A stretch of DNA of 64,000 bases from Thermococcus sp. (lineage in GTDB: Archaea > Methanobacteriota_B > Thermococci > Thermococcales > Thermococcaceae). Under the pieces are notes generated by a model, which was not told the DNA's origin, did not search any database, and saw only the letters and a program-made list of their open reading frames with translations. This document shows, one piece after another, positions 53,975-63,999 of this stretch. How positions within the stretch are numbered: position 1 is the first letter of the stretch; the number at the start of each line of letters is the position of its first letter. Location: positions 1 to 64,000 of the forward strand of contig NZ_JALVUC010000014.1 in the NCBI RefSeq assembly GCF_027023865.1, given 5' to 3'. A program made the position numbers and the translations under genes.

Positions 53975-54649
53975 TCACCCACCGGACCCGGAGGTTATCT
54001 CCTCCAGGAAGTCCTTGGCCTCTTCGCTCAGTTCCTCTCTCTTAACCTCTTTTCCATATTTGTCGTGGAGCTTTCCGTCGTGGAAGTTTATCTCGAAAAC
54101 TTCGTAGCGCTCCTCGCTCTTCTCGTGGTGCTTGATCCCATGCCCCCTGAGGTGTCTCTCGAGGCTCTCGACATCGACATATTTTCCGCAGATTTCACAC
54201 CTGTAGAACTGCCAGAAGGCGTAGTCTTGGCCGGCGAGCATGTTGCTCTTGATGTGGTCGATGAGCGCCCCTCCGAGGTACTCATAGAAGTCTTCTTGGA
54301 TGAGCCTTCCATCCTCTTCTATTACCCTGAAACCGCTCCAGACTATGTGATCGTTTATGTCGGCGAGGGTGGCCTTTATGTAGCGGTATGTAAGTATAAA
54401 GGCTCCATTGTGGATAAAGAAGACGCTCTTATCGGGGATGGCGATTATCCTTATCCCATCGGCTTTTTCTTTCTCCGCAAGCTCTTGGGCGTGCTCTTTA
54501 TCATTGGCAACGTCTATGATGACCTTCACGTTGCTCTTCTTGTGTGTTCCGGTTATCCTGTCATCCCGTATCTCCCAGTGGTAATCATCGAGATACCTGA
54601 CCTGCGCGTAGACTCTCTTAATCTTTGGACTCAGCTCGCCGTATCCCAT
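53975..54649 (-). CDS. TBP-interacting protein TIP26
   Basis: A 224-residue protein matching the Thermococcus kodakarensis TBP-interacting protein TIP26 in sequence and length. It begins [20 protein letters not shown]; the C-terminal part has a C2H2 zinc-finger-like [25 protein letters not shown]-type motif. TIP26 binds TATA-binding protein and can hinder its contact with DNA, so it is a general transcription modulator. The reading frame begins at 54679, but the ATG at 54649 matches the known start. Confidence 0.88.
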   Translation of the reverse strand: MGYGELSPKIKRVYAQVRYLDDYHWEIRDDRITGTHKKSNVKVIIDVANDKEHAQELAEKEKADGIRIIAIPDKSVFFIHNGAFILTYRYIKATLADINDHIVWSGFRVIEEDGRLIQEDFYEYLGGALIDHIKSNMLAGQDYAFWQFYRCEICGKYVDVESLERHLRGHGIKHHEKSEERYEVFEINFHDGKLHDKYGKEVKREELSEEAKDFLEEITSGSGG

Positions 54650-54749
54650 TTTCAACCACCGCTGAGAAGTCGGACTCAACGTTAATAAGCTTTAGCGGAA
54701 AACTTTAAAAAGGGTCGTTCTGGCAGGCCAAGGTCCCAATCCAGAAAAG

Positions 54750-55544
54750 CTACCTCCCAAAGCGCCTTTGCCTCTTCTGGTATTCGCGGATGATTCGGAG
54801 AAAGTCAATCTTCCTGAACTCCGGGAAATAGACGTCGACGAAGAAAAGCTCGCTGTAGGCTATCTGGTAGAGGAGGAAGTTGCTTATCCTCTCCTCACCC
54901 CCGGTTCTAATGACGATATCCGGGTCGGGCATTTCAGGATAGTAGAGGTAGCGTTTTACCAGCTCCTCGTCGATATCCTCAGCGCGTATCTTACCAGCTT
55001 CGATGTCCCTCACTATGTCCTTCACCGCATCGACTATTTCGCTCCTCCCGCCATAGGCTATGGCAATGTTAAGTATGTAGTTCATATATTTTCTAGTTGC
55101 CCTCTCAACCTCTTCAGCGGCCTTCCTAACGTTCTCAGGTAAGAGCTCCTTCCTCCCGAGGATGTTCACTCTCATACCATATTTATGAACCCTCTCATCC
55201 ACCATCAGCTCTTTGAATTTCTGTTCGAAGAGGTTCATGAGGGCGTTTATCTCCTCAGGTGTTCTCCTGAAGTTCTCTGTGGAGAAGGCGTAAACCGTGA
55301 GCGTCTTTATCCCGAGTTCACGGCACCACTCGAGGATCTCCTCCAGTTTCTGGGAACCGAAGAAATGCCCGTACCAGGGCGGCTTCTCAAGCTTCCTCGC
55401 CCACCGCCTGTTCCCGTCCATTATTATGGCCACGTGGTTCGGTAATTTACCCGATTTTACCTTCTCAAAAAGGTAGTTCTCGTAGAGGTCATAGACTGGT
55501 TTAAAAAGTATATGGGGAACGTGCGAGAGCAGACGGTGAAGCAT
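54750..55544 (-). CDS. uppS: cis-prenyltransferase (polyprenyl diphosphate synthase)
   Basis: A 264-residue undecaprenyl-diphosphate-synthase-family enzyme that makes the polyprenyl carrier for N-glycan and cell-surface sugar assembly. Motifs are HVAIIMDGNRRWARK (about 38-52), LTVYAFSTENFRR (about 85-97) and the C-terminal PDIVIRTGGEERISNFLLYQ and YSELFFVDVYFPEF. It is translated just after the carbonic-anhydrase-like gene (six bases apart). Its product would serve the glycosyltransferase cluster near 9.9-11.8 kb. Confidence 0.93.
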   Translation of the reverse strand: MLHRLLSHVPHILFKPVYDLYENYLFEKVKSGKLPNHVAIIMDGNRRWARKLEKPPWYGHFFGSQKLEEILEWCRELGIKTLTVYAFSTENFRRTPEEINALMNLFEQKFKELMVDERVHKYGMRVNILGRKELLPENVRKAAEEVERATRKYMNYILNIAIAYGGRSEIVDAVKDIVRDIEAGKIRAEDIDEELVKRYLYYPEMPDPDIVIRTGGEERISNFLLYQIAYSELFFVDVYFPEFRKIDFLRIIREYQKRQRRFGR

Positions 55545-55550
55545 TGATCA

Positions 55551-56075
55551 TCACTCGATCTTCTTCCTTGATTTAAGGTGCTTCTCGGCAAGTTCCATGT
55601 AGATCTCAGCGTTCTTCTTCGTCCACTTGATTTCTTCCTCGCTGAGCTGTCTGACGACCTTTCCTGGAACGCCGACAACGAGGCTGTAATCGGGTATCTC
55701 CTTGCCCGGCGGAACCAAGGCTCCCGCTCCTATGATGACGTGTTTCCCCACCTTTGCCCCATCGAGGATTATCGCGCCCATGCCAATGATGGTGTAATCG
55801 TCGATAGTTGCGCCGTGTACGACGGCGTTGTGGCCGATGGTAACGTACTTCCCGACTTTGGTGGGAAGGCCGTGGGATGTGTGTATGCTGACGTTGTCCT
55901 GGACGTTAGAGCAGCAGTCGATGTAAATCTGCTCTATATCACCGCGGAGAACCGCTGAAGGCCAGACACTGGTTTTCTCCTCCAAAACGACATCCCCTAT
56001 AATGGAAGCAGTCTCATCAATGAAGGCCATCTCGTGGATCTTTGGCTTTTTTTCTCCGAGTTCATAAACCGCCAT
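55551..56075 (-). CDS. gamma-carbonic anhydrase-family hexapeptide protein
   Basis: A 174-residue left-handed beta-helix protein with hexapeptide repeats (IIGDVVLEEKTSVWPSAVLRGD, VTIGHNAVVHGATI, IIGAGALVPPGKEI). Histidines suited to bind zinc or iron are in SIHTSHGLP and TIGHNAVVHG. The family hydrates CO2 in some members; others have unknown substrates. The ATG at 56075 follows GGTGGTGCTC; a longer frame has no support. It is divergent from hjc by 71 bases. Confidence 0.85.
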   Translation of the reverse strand: MAVYELGEKKPKIHEMAFIDETASIIGDVVLEEKTSVWPSAVLRGDIEQIYIDCCSNVQDNVSIHTSHGLPTKVGKYVTIGHNAVVHGATIDDYTIIGMGAIILDGAKVGKHVIIGAGALVPPGKEIPDYSLVVGVPGKVVRQLSEEEIKWTKKNAEIYMELAEKHLKSRKKIE

Positions 56076-56146
56076 GAGCACCACCAAAGTGGCCTCTCCG
56101 ACAGGACTTATAAACCTAACCGGACAATTGATGAGGAGGGTGAGCA

Positions 56147-56548
56147 ATGAGGTACAGAACCGGTGCAAGCGCGGAAAGAGAACTGATAAAGATGCTTGAG
56201 AATACCGGCTTTGCCGTCGTCCGCTCGGCTGGGAGCAAGAAGGTTGACATAATCGCAGGAAACGGGAAGGTCTTCCTCTGTATAGAGGTTAAGAGCACCC
56301 ACGATGAGAGGCTGTACTTCAGCGAGGAGGACTACGAGAAGCTTGTCTCCTTCTCCAAACGCTTTGGAGGGAAGGCTGTAATAGCGGTCAAGTTCATAAA
56401 CCGAGGCTGGCGCTTCTTCTACCCTGAGAGCCTCCAGAAGAGGGGCAAAAACTATAAGCTCGATGTTCAAACAAAGGATTATCTGACCTTTGATGAAATC
56501 ACGGAAAAGCAGAGTTCCCTCATAGGGGTGATAAAGCGTGAAACGTAG
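56147..56548 (+). CDS. hjc: Holliday junction resolvase Hjc
   Basis: A 133-residue archaeal Hjc nuclease that resolves four-way DNA junctions. The N-terminal [19 protein letters not shown] holds the conserved glutamate, and [12 protein letters not shown] with CIEVKST gives the D, E and K of the PD-(D/E)XK active site. The C-terminal ~20 residues ([18 protein letters not shown]) extend beyond the usual end. The ATG follows GGGTGAGCA. Its last 11 bases overlap the next gene. Confidence 0.93.
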   Translation: MRYRTGASAERELIKMLENTGFAVVRSAGSKKVDIIAGNGKVFLCIEVKSTHDERLYFSEEDYEKLVSFSKRFGGKAVIAVKFINRGWRFFYPESLQKRGKNYKLDVQTKDYLTFDEITEKQSSLIGVIKRET

Positions 56549-58100
56549 GGTTTATCTAATACTCCTTATTACAGCGATATCCTTGCTTGCTTCAGCCGTC
56601 AGCGCTTCGGAGAATGCAGTCTTCTCCATAGAGCCCCTAAACAACAACTTCACGGCCCTCCCAGGGGATACCATAGTTGTTCCATTCAGGCTGGTTAACC
56701 TTGGGAATGAAACCCTTGAGAACATTACTGTTTACCTAACAGGTCCCGCTGGGGCTTTCCTCTATCAGAGCACCCTCGTTTCAGACCCGATTCCTCCAGG
56801 GGGTGACTACAACGGCACCCTAACCCTCAAGGTTCTGAACACTGCCCTCGGTGAGTATAAGCTCCTCCTCGTGGCCCGCCACAACAGCACTTACAGCCAG
56901 GCCCCCGTTTTTGTGAAGGTGAAGATGATAACGGACTATTCCTTATCCATAGACTGCGAGGAGCGTTACCTGATTGGGAAGCCCATCACGGTGAAGCTCG
57001 GGATAGCTTCCGAGTCGAATGGAATTCTAAGTGGTAGTGTTGGCTACTACGTTCTCGGGCCGTCTGGGACAGTTTTCAACAGAACCACGGTAACCTTTGT
57101 AAAGCCCAACCAAATCTGGACACAGCGGATCCTCTTGCGCAATCTCCCTGTTGGAGATTATGAGGTGTACCTCTGGGCCAACTTCAGCGGGGCCTATAAA
57201 GAAGCCTGGAAGACGTTTGAGGTCTACAGGCGGCACCTTGGATACAGGGTGGGCTTCAAGGACGGTGAGATAAGCGTCTTCGTATATAACAAAACCGGCT
57301 CGGGGGTGGGTGGCATCCCCGTCACCATCGGCAACACCACGCTGACAACGGGCGACGATGGGAGGCTGAACGTTCCCGTTTCGGAGCCCGGGACATACGT
57401 AGTAACCCTTGACCTCGATGGGAAGATAGTCCGCATTCCTGTTGAAGTGAGGGGGCTGAGGCTTTCCTACGAGCAGAACGGGAGCAGACTCATCATTGAA
57501 GTTCTTGATTCAGCCGGTTTTCCTGTTCCTAACGTCACAGTAGAGGCGGTTGGGGCACTCGGCAGGGACTACTCAGTTACTAACTCCTCCGGAATGGCGT
57601 TGATAAACTTGAAGAAAACCGGCTACGGTATAGTCATCCTAAACGCAGAGAACAGCAATTACCTCGGTGTATCCGCTACTGCCAAGACGATCCAACCGCC
57701 AAGCCTCTCACCGACCGAAACGAGCACTACCCCCCCAACAACCCCGTCCCCAACAATAACCCCACCCATCAACACCACGACCGTTCCGGAGGAGCCGCCA
57801 GGGGGCCATGGGACACTTGCCGTTATACTCCTCATCTCGGGGATCCTCTTCGCGGGTACATCCTACCTCGCGTTCTTCAGGCCGCTGGTTCAGGAGGAGA
57901 CCATAGATCGCCACTACTTCGTCAAGGTTAAGGCACCGAGGCTTAAGGGCCTCGAGAACTTCCGCTTTGAGAGGCAGATGAGCGCCCTTGAGGTGAGGGC
58001 GACTAAAGGAGAGGCGAAGGTTGAAGACGGTGCGGTGATCTGGGAGGTGGAGCACCTCGAACCCGGTGAGGAGGCTTACCTTCAGGTTCTCCTTGGGTGA
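56538..58100 (+). CDS. secreted surface protein with Ig-like domains and C-terminal anchor
   Basis: A 520-residue protein. A signal peptide (basic start, hydrophobic [17 protein letters not shown]) is followed by at least three Ig/CARDB-like beta domains ([50 protein letters not shown]), then a Ser/Thr/Pro linker ([17 protein letters not shown]) and a membrane helix ([21 protein letters not shown]). Unusually, about 70 residues follow the helix and should lie in the cytoplasm ([19 protein letters not shown]). The GTG start follows GGGGTGATAAAGC and lies within hjc. No enzyme motif is visible; an adhesion or receptor-like role is possible. Confidence 0.7.
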   Translation: MKRRVYLILLITAISLLASAVSASENAVFSIEPLNNNFTALPGDTIVVPFRLVNLGNETLENITVYLTGPAGAFLYQSTLVSDPIPPGGDYNGTLTLKVLNTALGEYKLLLVARHNSTYSQAPVFVKVKMITDYSLSIDCEERYLIGKPITVKLGIASESNGILSGSVGYYVLGPSGTVFNRTTVTFVKPNQIWTQRILLRNLPVGDYEVYLWANFSGAYKEAWKTFEVYRRHLGYRVGFKDGEISVFVYNKTGSGVGGIPVTIGNTTLTTGDDGRLNVPVSEPGTYVVTLDLDGKIVRIPVEVRGLRLSYEQNGSRLIIEVLDSAGFPVPNVTVEAVGALGRDYSVTNSSGMALINLKKTGYGIVILNAENSNYLGVSATAKTIQPPSLSPTETSTTPPTTPSPTITPPINTTTVPEEPPGGHGTLAVILLISGILFAGTSYLAFFRPLVQEETIDRHYFVKVKAPRLKGLENFRFERQMSALEVRATKGEAKVEDGAVIWEVEHLEPGEEAYLQVLLG

Positions 58101-58189
58101 TCCCCGAGCTTCCGTTTCGTTTCCATTTTCGCAAACCTTATTAAGTCAGCCAAATACATTCAGATGGAAATCTAAAGGAGGCGAAAGCC

Positions 58190-59230
58190 ATGGTTGACAT
58201 GGAGCTTTTGAGGAAGGTTGTCGAAGCGCCGGGAGTTTCCGGCTACGAGTTCTTGGGAATAAGGGACGTCGTTAAGGAGGAGCTTGAGAAGGTTGTCGAT
58301 GAGGTCTACGTCGACAGGCTCGGCAACGTCATAGCCCACAAGAAGGGTTCTGGACCGAAGATCATGATAGCGGCCCACATGGACAAGATAGGCGTCATGG
58401 TGAACCACATAGACAAGGAGGGCTACCTCCATCTCGTTCCCATCGGCGGCGTTGACCCCAGAACCCTGGTTGCGCAGAAAATCCGCTTCTTCACCGAGAA
58501 GGGCGAGCGCTTTGGAGTTGTCGGCCACATACCGCCGCACCTCCAGAAGCCCGAGGACAGGAGCAAGGCCGCGAACTGGGACACCATCGTCGTTGACGTT
58601 GGTGCCGACAGCAGGGAAGAAGCTGAGGAGCTCGGCTTCCGCGTTGGAACGGTCGGCGAGTTCGCCCCTGCCTTCGTCCAGCTCAACGAGAACAGGATTG
58701 CCACCCCGTACCTCGACGACAGGGTCTGCCTCTACGCCATGATTGAGGCTGCCAAGAGGCTAGAGAACCAAGAGGCCGACATCTACTTTGTTGGTTCAGC
58801 CCAGGAGGAGGTTGGACTCCGCGGTGCTCACGTTGCCTCCTACGCAATCAACCCGGAGATAGGCATAGCGATGGACGTCACCTTCGCCAAGCAGGTCGGC
58901 GACAAGGGCAAAATCGTTCCGAGGCTCGGTGGCGGGCCGGTCATGGACGCAGTCGGGCCGAACATCAATCCGAAGGTTCGCGCCTTCGCCGATGAGGTTG
59001 CCAAGAAGTACGGCATAGAGCTTCAGGTCGAGGCCAGCCCGAGGCCGACCGGAACCGACGCAAACATCATACAGATGGCGAGGGAAGGTGTTGCAACCGC
59101 CGTTCTCAGCATACCGATACGCTACATGCACAGTCAGGTCGAGACCGCAGACCTCAGGGACATCGATAAGACAATCGAGTTCGCCAAGCACTTCCTCGAG
59201 GAGCTTGGGCCGATGAACCTTACCCCGTGA
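58190..59230 (+). CDS. M42-family aminopeptidase (TET type)
   Basis: A 346-residue dinuclear zinc aminopeptidase of family M42, which forms tetrahedral dodecamers that degrade peptides from the proteasome. Metal ligands and catalytic residues are in [11 protein letters not shown] (about 64-74), [12 protein letters not shown] (about 178), [12 protein letters not shown] (about 207-218), AMDVTF and the final YMHSQVE. It resembles the lysyl-preferring PhTET3-type enzymes of Pyrococcus, but specificity cannot be set by eye. The ATG follows AGGAGGCGAAAGCC; a TATA-like CCTTATTAAG lies at about 58136-58145. Confidence 0.92.
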   Translation: MVDMELLRKVVEAPGVSGYEFLGIRDVVKEELEKVVDEVYVDRLGNVIAHKKGSGPKIMIAAHMDKIGVMVNHIDKEGYLHLVPIGGVDPRTLVAQKIRFFTEKGERFGVVGHIPPHLQKPEDRSKAANWDTIVVDVGADSREEAEELGFRVGTVGEFAPAFVQLNENRIATPYLDDRVCLYAMIEAAKRLENQEADIYFVGSAQEEVGLRGAHVASYAINPEIGIAMDVTFAKQVGDKGKIVPRLGGGPVMDAVGPNINPKVRAFADEVAKKYGIELQVEASPRPTGTDANIIQMAREGVATAVLSIPIRYMHSQVETADLRDIDKTIEFAKHFLEELGPMNLTP

Positions 59231-59368
59231 GGCCTTCTCTTTTCTCCCACCTTTTCGTTCTGCTCCATTAACTTGGAAATCCCCCAAGATCCCTCAAGGA
59301 AAAGTTTATTTTACCCCAAAAACTATTATCCCCAGTTAATACCAGCGCATTAAGACGAGGGATCAACC

Positions 59369-59905
59369 ATGATAGAGGTGGAACTCAAAGGCTACGCTGA
59401 CGAGGATGTCTTCGAAAGGGTCAGGGAGAGATTTGAACTTATAAGGCGGGAGTATCAGGAGGACAAGTACTTTGCCCATCCCTGTAGAGATTTCTCCGAG
59501 ACGGATGAGGCACTGAGGATACGAAGGAGGAAGTTCGATGGCCATTTTGAGGTTTTTTTGACCTACAAAGGCCCCAAGATTGACCCTACTTCCAAGACAC
59601 GCCAGGAGGTAGAAGTTCAGATTGAGAACCCCAAGGGCCACGAATGCATACTAACTTCCCTAGGTTTCAGGCCGGTTTTCACGGTCTCAAAGGTCCGCGA
59701 GAAGTACTACTACGACAGGGGGATTATCATAGCCCTCGATGAGGTGGAGAACCTCGGCAAGTTCGTTGAGATGGAAAAGTTAGTGGAGGACGGAGAGGAG
59801 GTTGAATCCACTGTTGAGGAACTTAGGGAGGTCCTAAAGTCTCTTGGAGTAGAGCGGTTTGAGAGACGCTCTTACCTAGAGCTTCTGCTCGGAGGGAAGG
59901 ACTGA
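59369..59905 (+). CDS. CYTH-domain protein (CyaB class IV adenylyl cyclase-like)
   Basis: A 178-residue CYTH (triphosphate tunnel) protein. The hallmark ExExK-like start (MIEVELKGY), RIRRRKFDGHFEVFLTYKGPK, REKYYYDRGIIIALDEVENLGKFVEME with its EXEXE-like metal sites are present. Members are class IV adenylyl cyclases or thiamine-/inorganic triphosphatases; archaeal ones are mostly of unknown activity. Two bases separate it from the next gene. A TATA-like AAGTTTATTTTA lies at about 59302-59313. Confidence 0.85.
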   Translation: MIEVELKGYADEDVFERVRERFELIRREYQEDKYFAHPCRDFSETDEALRIRRRKFDGHFEVFLTYKGPKIDPTSKTRQEVEVQIENPKGHECILTSLGFRPVFTVSKVREKYYYDRGIIIALDEVENLGKFVEMEKLVEDGEEVESTVEELREVLKSLGVERFERRSYLELLLGGKD

Positions 59906-59906
59906 G

Positions 59907-60725
59907 ATGGGCAAACTCGATGAGTTCTTCAAGCTCAAGGGCGGAGAGGAGAAAAGTAAGTCCGACCTCGAGATACTGGACGAGATAGAAGCGGCCCTGC
60001 GTGAGGGCAACCTTGAATACTCTATACTCCAACTTAAGAGCATCAAGAAGGAGCACAACCTCTTCCTTGCCCTTAGAATGATAATACGCGAGCTTACCGC
60101 CGGGGTCGAAGATCCCGAGCAGTCCAAGCTCTCTCCGTCGGAGGTCATGCTTGAGGTGAAGGAGATAACGGTCGTGGTGAACACCCTTGTGAACCCGGCC
60201 TACCGTTCTATCCTCCTTGCGGATCTGGCGGTTCTCTTTTACCTTCTTGGCGATGATATGAGTGGTGATATGACGCTGAAAGTCGCGGTTAACTTATCAC
60301 TCAACAACTTCAGTGCGCTGAAGGAGATAGTACGTAACCTCCTGAGCAGGGAGCTTCTGGAGAAGGCCGGCTACGCCCTCAAGCTCATTAAGAACCCCGA
60401 GAAGCTCGACATGGTCTTCGGTCAGCTCGCCGTGGTGTTCTACCGGGAGGGTGATGTAGGCAGGGCCATGAGCGTCCTCGAGTACATAAAAAACCCCTTC
60501 CACAAGGTAATGGCCCTCTGTGATATAGCCTCCTTCGAGGCCGAGAGGGACAGGGAGGAGGCGGGGAGAATCCTCAATGTGGCCTTCAACCTGGCCGAGA
60601 AGATTGATGATCCCAACGCTCGTTTCGAGATCAATATGAAACTCTACGACCTGAAGCATTCAATCAAGGGAGACTCCCTAAGTCTGAGTGATGTTCTTTC
60701 AAAGGGGGAAACTCCTCGGGAGTGA
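59907..60725 (+). CDS. helical-repeat protein coupled to the CYTH gene
   Basis: A 272-residue, almost wholly helical acidic protein resembling a TPR- or HEAT-like solenoid: pairs of amphipathic helices recur (LEYSILQLKSIKKEHNLFLAL, FSALKEIVRNLLSRELLEKAG, GDVGRAMSVLEYIKNPFHKVM). No enzyme motif or membrane segment is seen and I do not recognise the family. It follows the CYTH gene at two bases, so the two are probably co-made and may act together. Its last 62 bases overlap the end of the ECF-type ATPase gene on the other strand. Confidence 0.65.
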   Translation: MGKLDEFFKLKGGEEKSKSDLEILDEIEAALREGNLEYSILQLKSIKKEHNLFLALRMIIRELTAGVEDPEQSKLSPSEVMLEVKEITVVVNTLVNPAYRSILLADLAVLFYLLGDDMSGDMTLKVAVNLSLNNFSALKEIVRNLLSRELLEKAGYALKLIKNPEKLDMVFGQLAVVFYREGDVGRAMSVLEYIKNPFHKVMALCDIASFEAERDREEAGRILNVAFNLAEKIDDPNARFEINMKLYDLKHSIKGDSLSLSDVLSKGETPRE

Positions 60726-61539
60726 GGGAGAGCCCTTTGACCAGGCCGCGTTTTCTAAGCTCGTGCGATACTTCTATGGACGGCGGAATCTTAACCCCGA
60801 TTCTTCTCAGGGTCTCGACCTCTTCCGCGATTTCCTCAGGCTTCCCCTCGAGGGCAATCGTTCCATCTGCAACGACAAGTATCCTGTCCGCGTTCCGGAA
60901 GAGGTATCCAGTGTGGTGCTCCACGAGGATGACGGTTATCCCGTGCTCCCTGTTGAGGAGTGAAATCAATCCCAAGACTTCCCTTTTGCCCCTAGGATCG
61001 AGCTGGCTCGTGGGTTCATCCAGGACCAGTATCGACGGCCTCATCGCGAGAACTGCCGCGATTGCGAGCCTCTGCTGCTGACCCCCGCTCAGGTTCGGTG
61101 GAAACTCCTTTTCAAGCCCTCTCAACCCCGTCACCTTAAGTGCCCAGCGGACGCGCCTCAGCACCTCATTCCGCTCAATGCCAAGGCTCTCAGGTCCAAA
61201 TGCAACCTCTTCCTCAACCGTCATGTTGAAGAGTTGGCTCTCGGGGTTCTGGAGGACGAGGCCGACGATGGTTGAAAGCTTTGAGACGGGCGTTTCAAGT
61301 GTGTTGAATTCCTCTCCCGTCCAAGGGTCCCTTATGAGAATCGTTCCGTTGAAGTCTCCCTTTATTGAGTTGGGGATTATACCGTTTAAAGTGAGGCAGA
61401 GGGTTGATTTTCCCCCTCCGCTTGGGCCTATCACGCCGATCATCTCCCCCTTTCTCACGGAGAAGCTAACGTCGTGGAGGGAGGGCTTCTCCGCCCGGCG
61501 GTATGTGAAGCCCAGATTTTCCACCTCGACTACGTTCAT
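60664..61539 (-). CDS. ECF-type/cobalt-type ABC transporter ATPase
   Basis: A 291-residue ATPase of the EcfA/CbiO group: Walker A GPSGGGKSTLCLTL (about 36-49), Q-loop VLQNPESQLFN with the ECF-typical QNP motif, signature LSGGQQQRLAIAAVLA and Walker B ILVLDEPTSQLDP. Such subunits drive vitamin or metal importers with EcfT and an S protein, none of which is next to it here. It starts with a four-base ATGA overlap with trkH, so it is co-translated with a potassium transporter subunit. The longer frame to 61623 lies inside trkH and is not used. Confidence 0.85.
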   Translation of the reverse strand: MNVVEVENLGFTYRRAEKPSLHDVSFSVRKGEMIGVIGPSGGGKSTLCLTLNGIIPNSIKGDFNGTILIRDPWTGEEFNTLETPVSKLSTIVGLVLQNPESQLFNMTVEEEVAFGPESLGIERNEVLRRVRWALKVTGLRGLEKEFPPNLSGGQQQRLAIAAVLAMRPSILVLDEPTSQLDPRGKREVLGLISLLNREHGITVILVEHHTGYLFRNADRILVVADGTIALEGKPEEIAEEVETLRRIGVKIPPSIEVSHELRKRGLVKGLSLTPEEFPPLKEHHSDLGSLP

Positions 61540-63017
61540 TTCCTCTTCACCGCCTTGGGTATAAGGAAGAAGGTGCTTATGATGAAGACCAGCGTTGAGA
61601 ATATCTCGAGCCTTCCAATCCACATTAGGAGAATGAAAAGTATCTTGAGGTCTGGGGCCATGTGGGCGGAGGTTATACCCACGCTCAGCCCCACGTTGCC
61701 CTGTGCGGAAGCAACCTCAAAGAACGAATCCACGAGGCTTCTTCCAGTGCGGAGCATCACGTAAACGGTTCCAAAGAGTAGCAACGCCAGATAGGTCATC
61801 GTGAAGCTCATGACCTCTTGAATGTCCCCCTCGCTGAAGATGTAGTCTCCGACCTTACGTTTTATCACCGCACCCCTAGGCAGTATCGCCTGTTGTATCG
61901 TCCACTTGAGACTCTCGTACATCAACGTGACGCGGATAAGTTTTATGCCCCCTGCGGTGCTTCCGGCGCCGCCGCCTATGACCATGAGAATCCCGAGGAT
62001 AAACTTTCCAAGCGCTGGATATTTGTTCAGGTTCGTTATGTCGAAGCCGGTACAGGTTATGGCAGAAACCGAGTGGAAAATAGCCTGCTTGAGGGCATCG
62101 CCGAGTCCGTCCCCCGCCTGGTAGAGGCTGTATGCAACGAGGGAAACCGCAGGAACGAGAAAGAAGAACATGTACCTAACCTGAATGTCATCGAAGAAAG
62201 GCTTGAGGTGCTTGCTTACGAAGACCCGGTAGTGGACGGTGAAATTAATCGCACCGAGTGTCATTAAGAGTATGGTCACTGCATCGATGGCCGTGCTGTG
62301 GTAGTAGCCGATGCTCGCGTCGTGGTCGCTCATACCGCCGGTTCCGAGGCCTGTCATGGCGTTTACAACCGCGTCAAAAAGGGGCATCCCGTTTATGTAG
62401 TATAGGTATATCCCAACAAGGGTTAGAACGAAGTATATCTCAAATATCACCTTGGAGGTGTTCACAAGGTTAGGGAGGATCCTCTCGCTCCTCGCCTCAG
62501 CCCGGTAGAGCCTAGCCGCGGCGACACCGGGCCTTATAAGGACGGTTAAAGCCACGAGGACTATACCGATTCCACCCAGCCACTGCATCCACGCACGCCA
62601 GAACAGGAGCATGTGGGGGTAGCTCGATAGGTGGGTCATGACGGTAAGCCCGGTTCCGGTCCAGGCGCTCATGCTCTCGAAATAGGAGTTGAGAAAGCTC
62701 ATGTGTGCTATTCCCATGAATGGGACCACGCTCACGAAGGATGCCATCAGCCAGATGAAGGCCGCGGATATCATTGCCTGTCTCAGGTTGACGTCCTCAA
62801 GCTTTTCCTGATGCCTCCCGAGCCATGCCCCAAGGAGTATGCTGATGGCTCCTGGGACTGCAAAGTAGGTCACGTATTTTATCTCCTCTGGGTAAACCCA
62901 TGCAAGTAGAACGGGGATGAAGTAGGCGAGTCCAACTCCTTGGAGGATTGGGCCTATTAGGTTCTTAACGACGAACAGGTCGTCCGAGACGTTTATGTGC
63001 TTTCCCAGTTCAAACAT
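61536..63017 (-). CDS. trkH: TrkH-type potassium transporter
   Basis: A 493-residue K+ transporter subunit with about ten to twelve membrane segments in four pore units. The four filter loops are SAWTGTGLTVM, NAMTGLGTGGMSD, SAITCTGFDITN and ASAQGNVGLSV, with the conserved glycines. The N-terminal PILQGVGLAYFIPVLLAWVYPEE is typical. It takes up K+, needed at high intracellular levels in hyperthermophiles, normally with a cytoplasmic TrkA partner that is absent here. The ATG at 63017 lies 94 bases from the divergent methionine aminopeptidase. Confidence 0.92.
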   Translation of the reverse strand: MFELGKHINVSDDLFVVKNLIGPILQGVGLAYFIPVLLAWVYPEEIKYVTYFAVPGAISILLGAWLGRHQEKLEDVNLRQAMISAAFIWLMASFVSVVPFMGIAHMSFLNSYFESMSAWTGTGLTVMTHLSSYPHMLLFWRAWMQWLGGIGIVLVALTVLIRPGVAAARLYRAEARSERILPNLVNTSKVIFEIYFVLTLVGIYLYYINGMPLFDAVVNAMTGLGTGGMSDHDASIGYYHSTAIDAVTILLMTLGAINFTVHYRVFVSKHLKPFFDDIQVRYMFFFLVPAVSLVAYSLYQAGDGLGDALKQAIFHSVSAITCTGFDITNLNKYPALGKFILGILMVIGGGAGSTAGGIKLIRVTLMYESLKWTIQQAILPRGAVIKRKVGDYIFSEGDIQEVMSFTMTYLALLLFGTVYVMLRTGRSLVDSFFEVASAQGNVGLSVGITSAHMAPDLKILFILLMWIGRLEIFSTLVFIISTFFLIPKAVKRK

Positions 63018-63111
63018 GGACCCACCGTAGGCTTAGGGACTGCCGGAAATAAAAGGTTTTCCCGTGGAAAGGTTTAAGGGTTCCCGAAACTTTCACAGAG
63101 CGGTGGTATAA

Positions 63112-63999
<888 letters not shown>

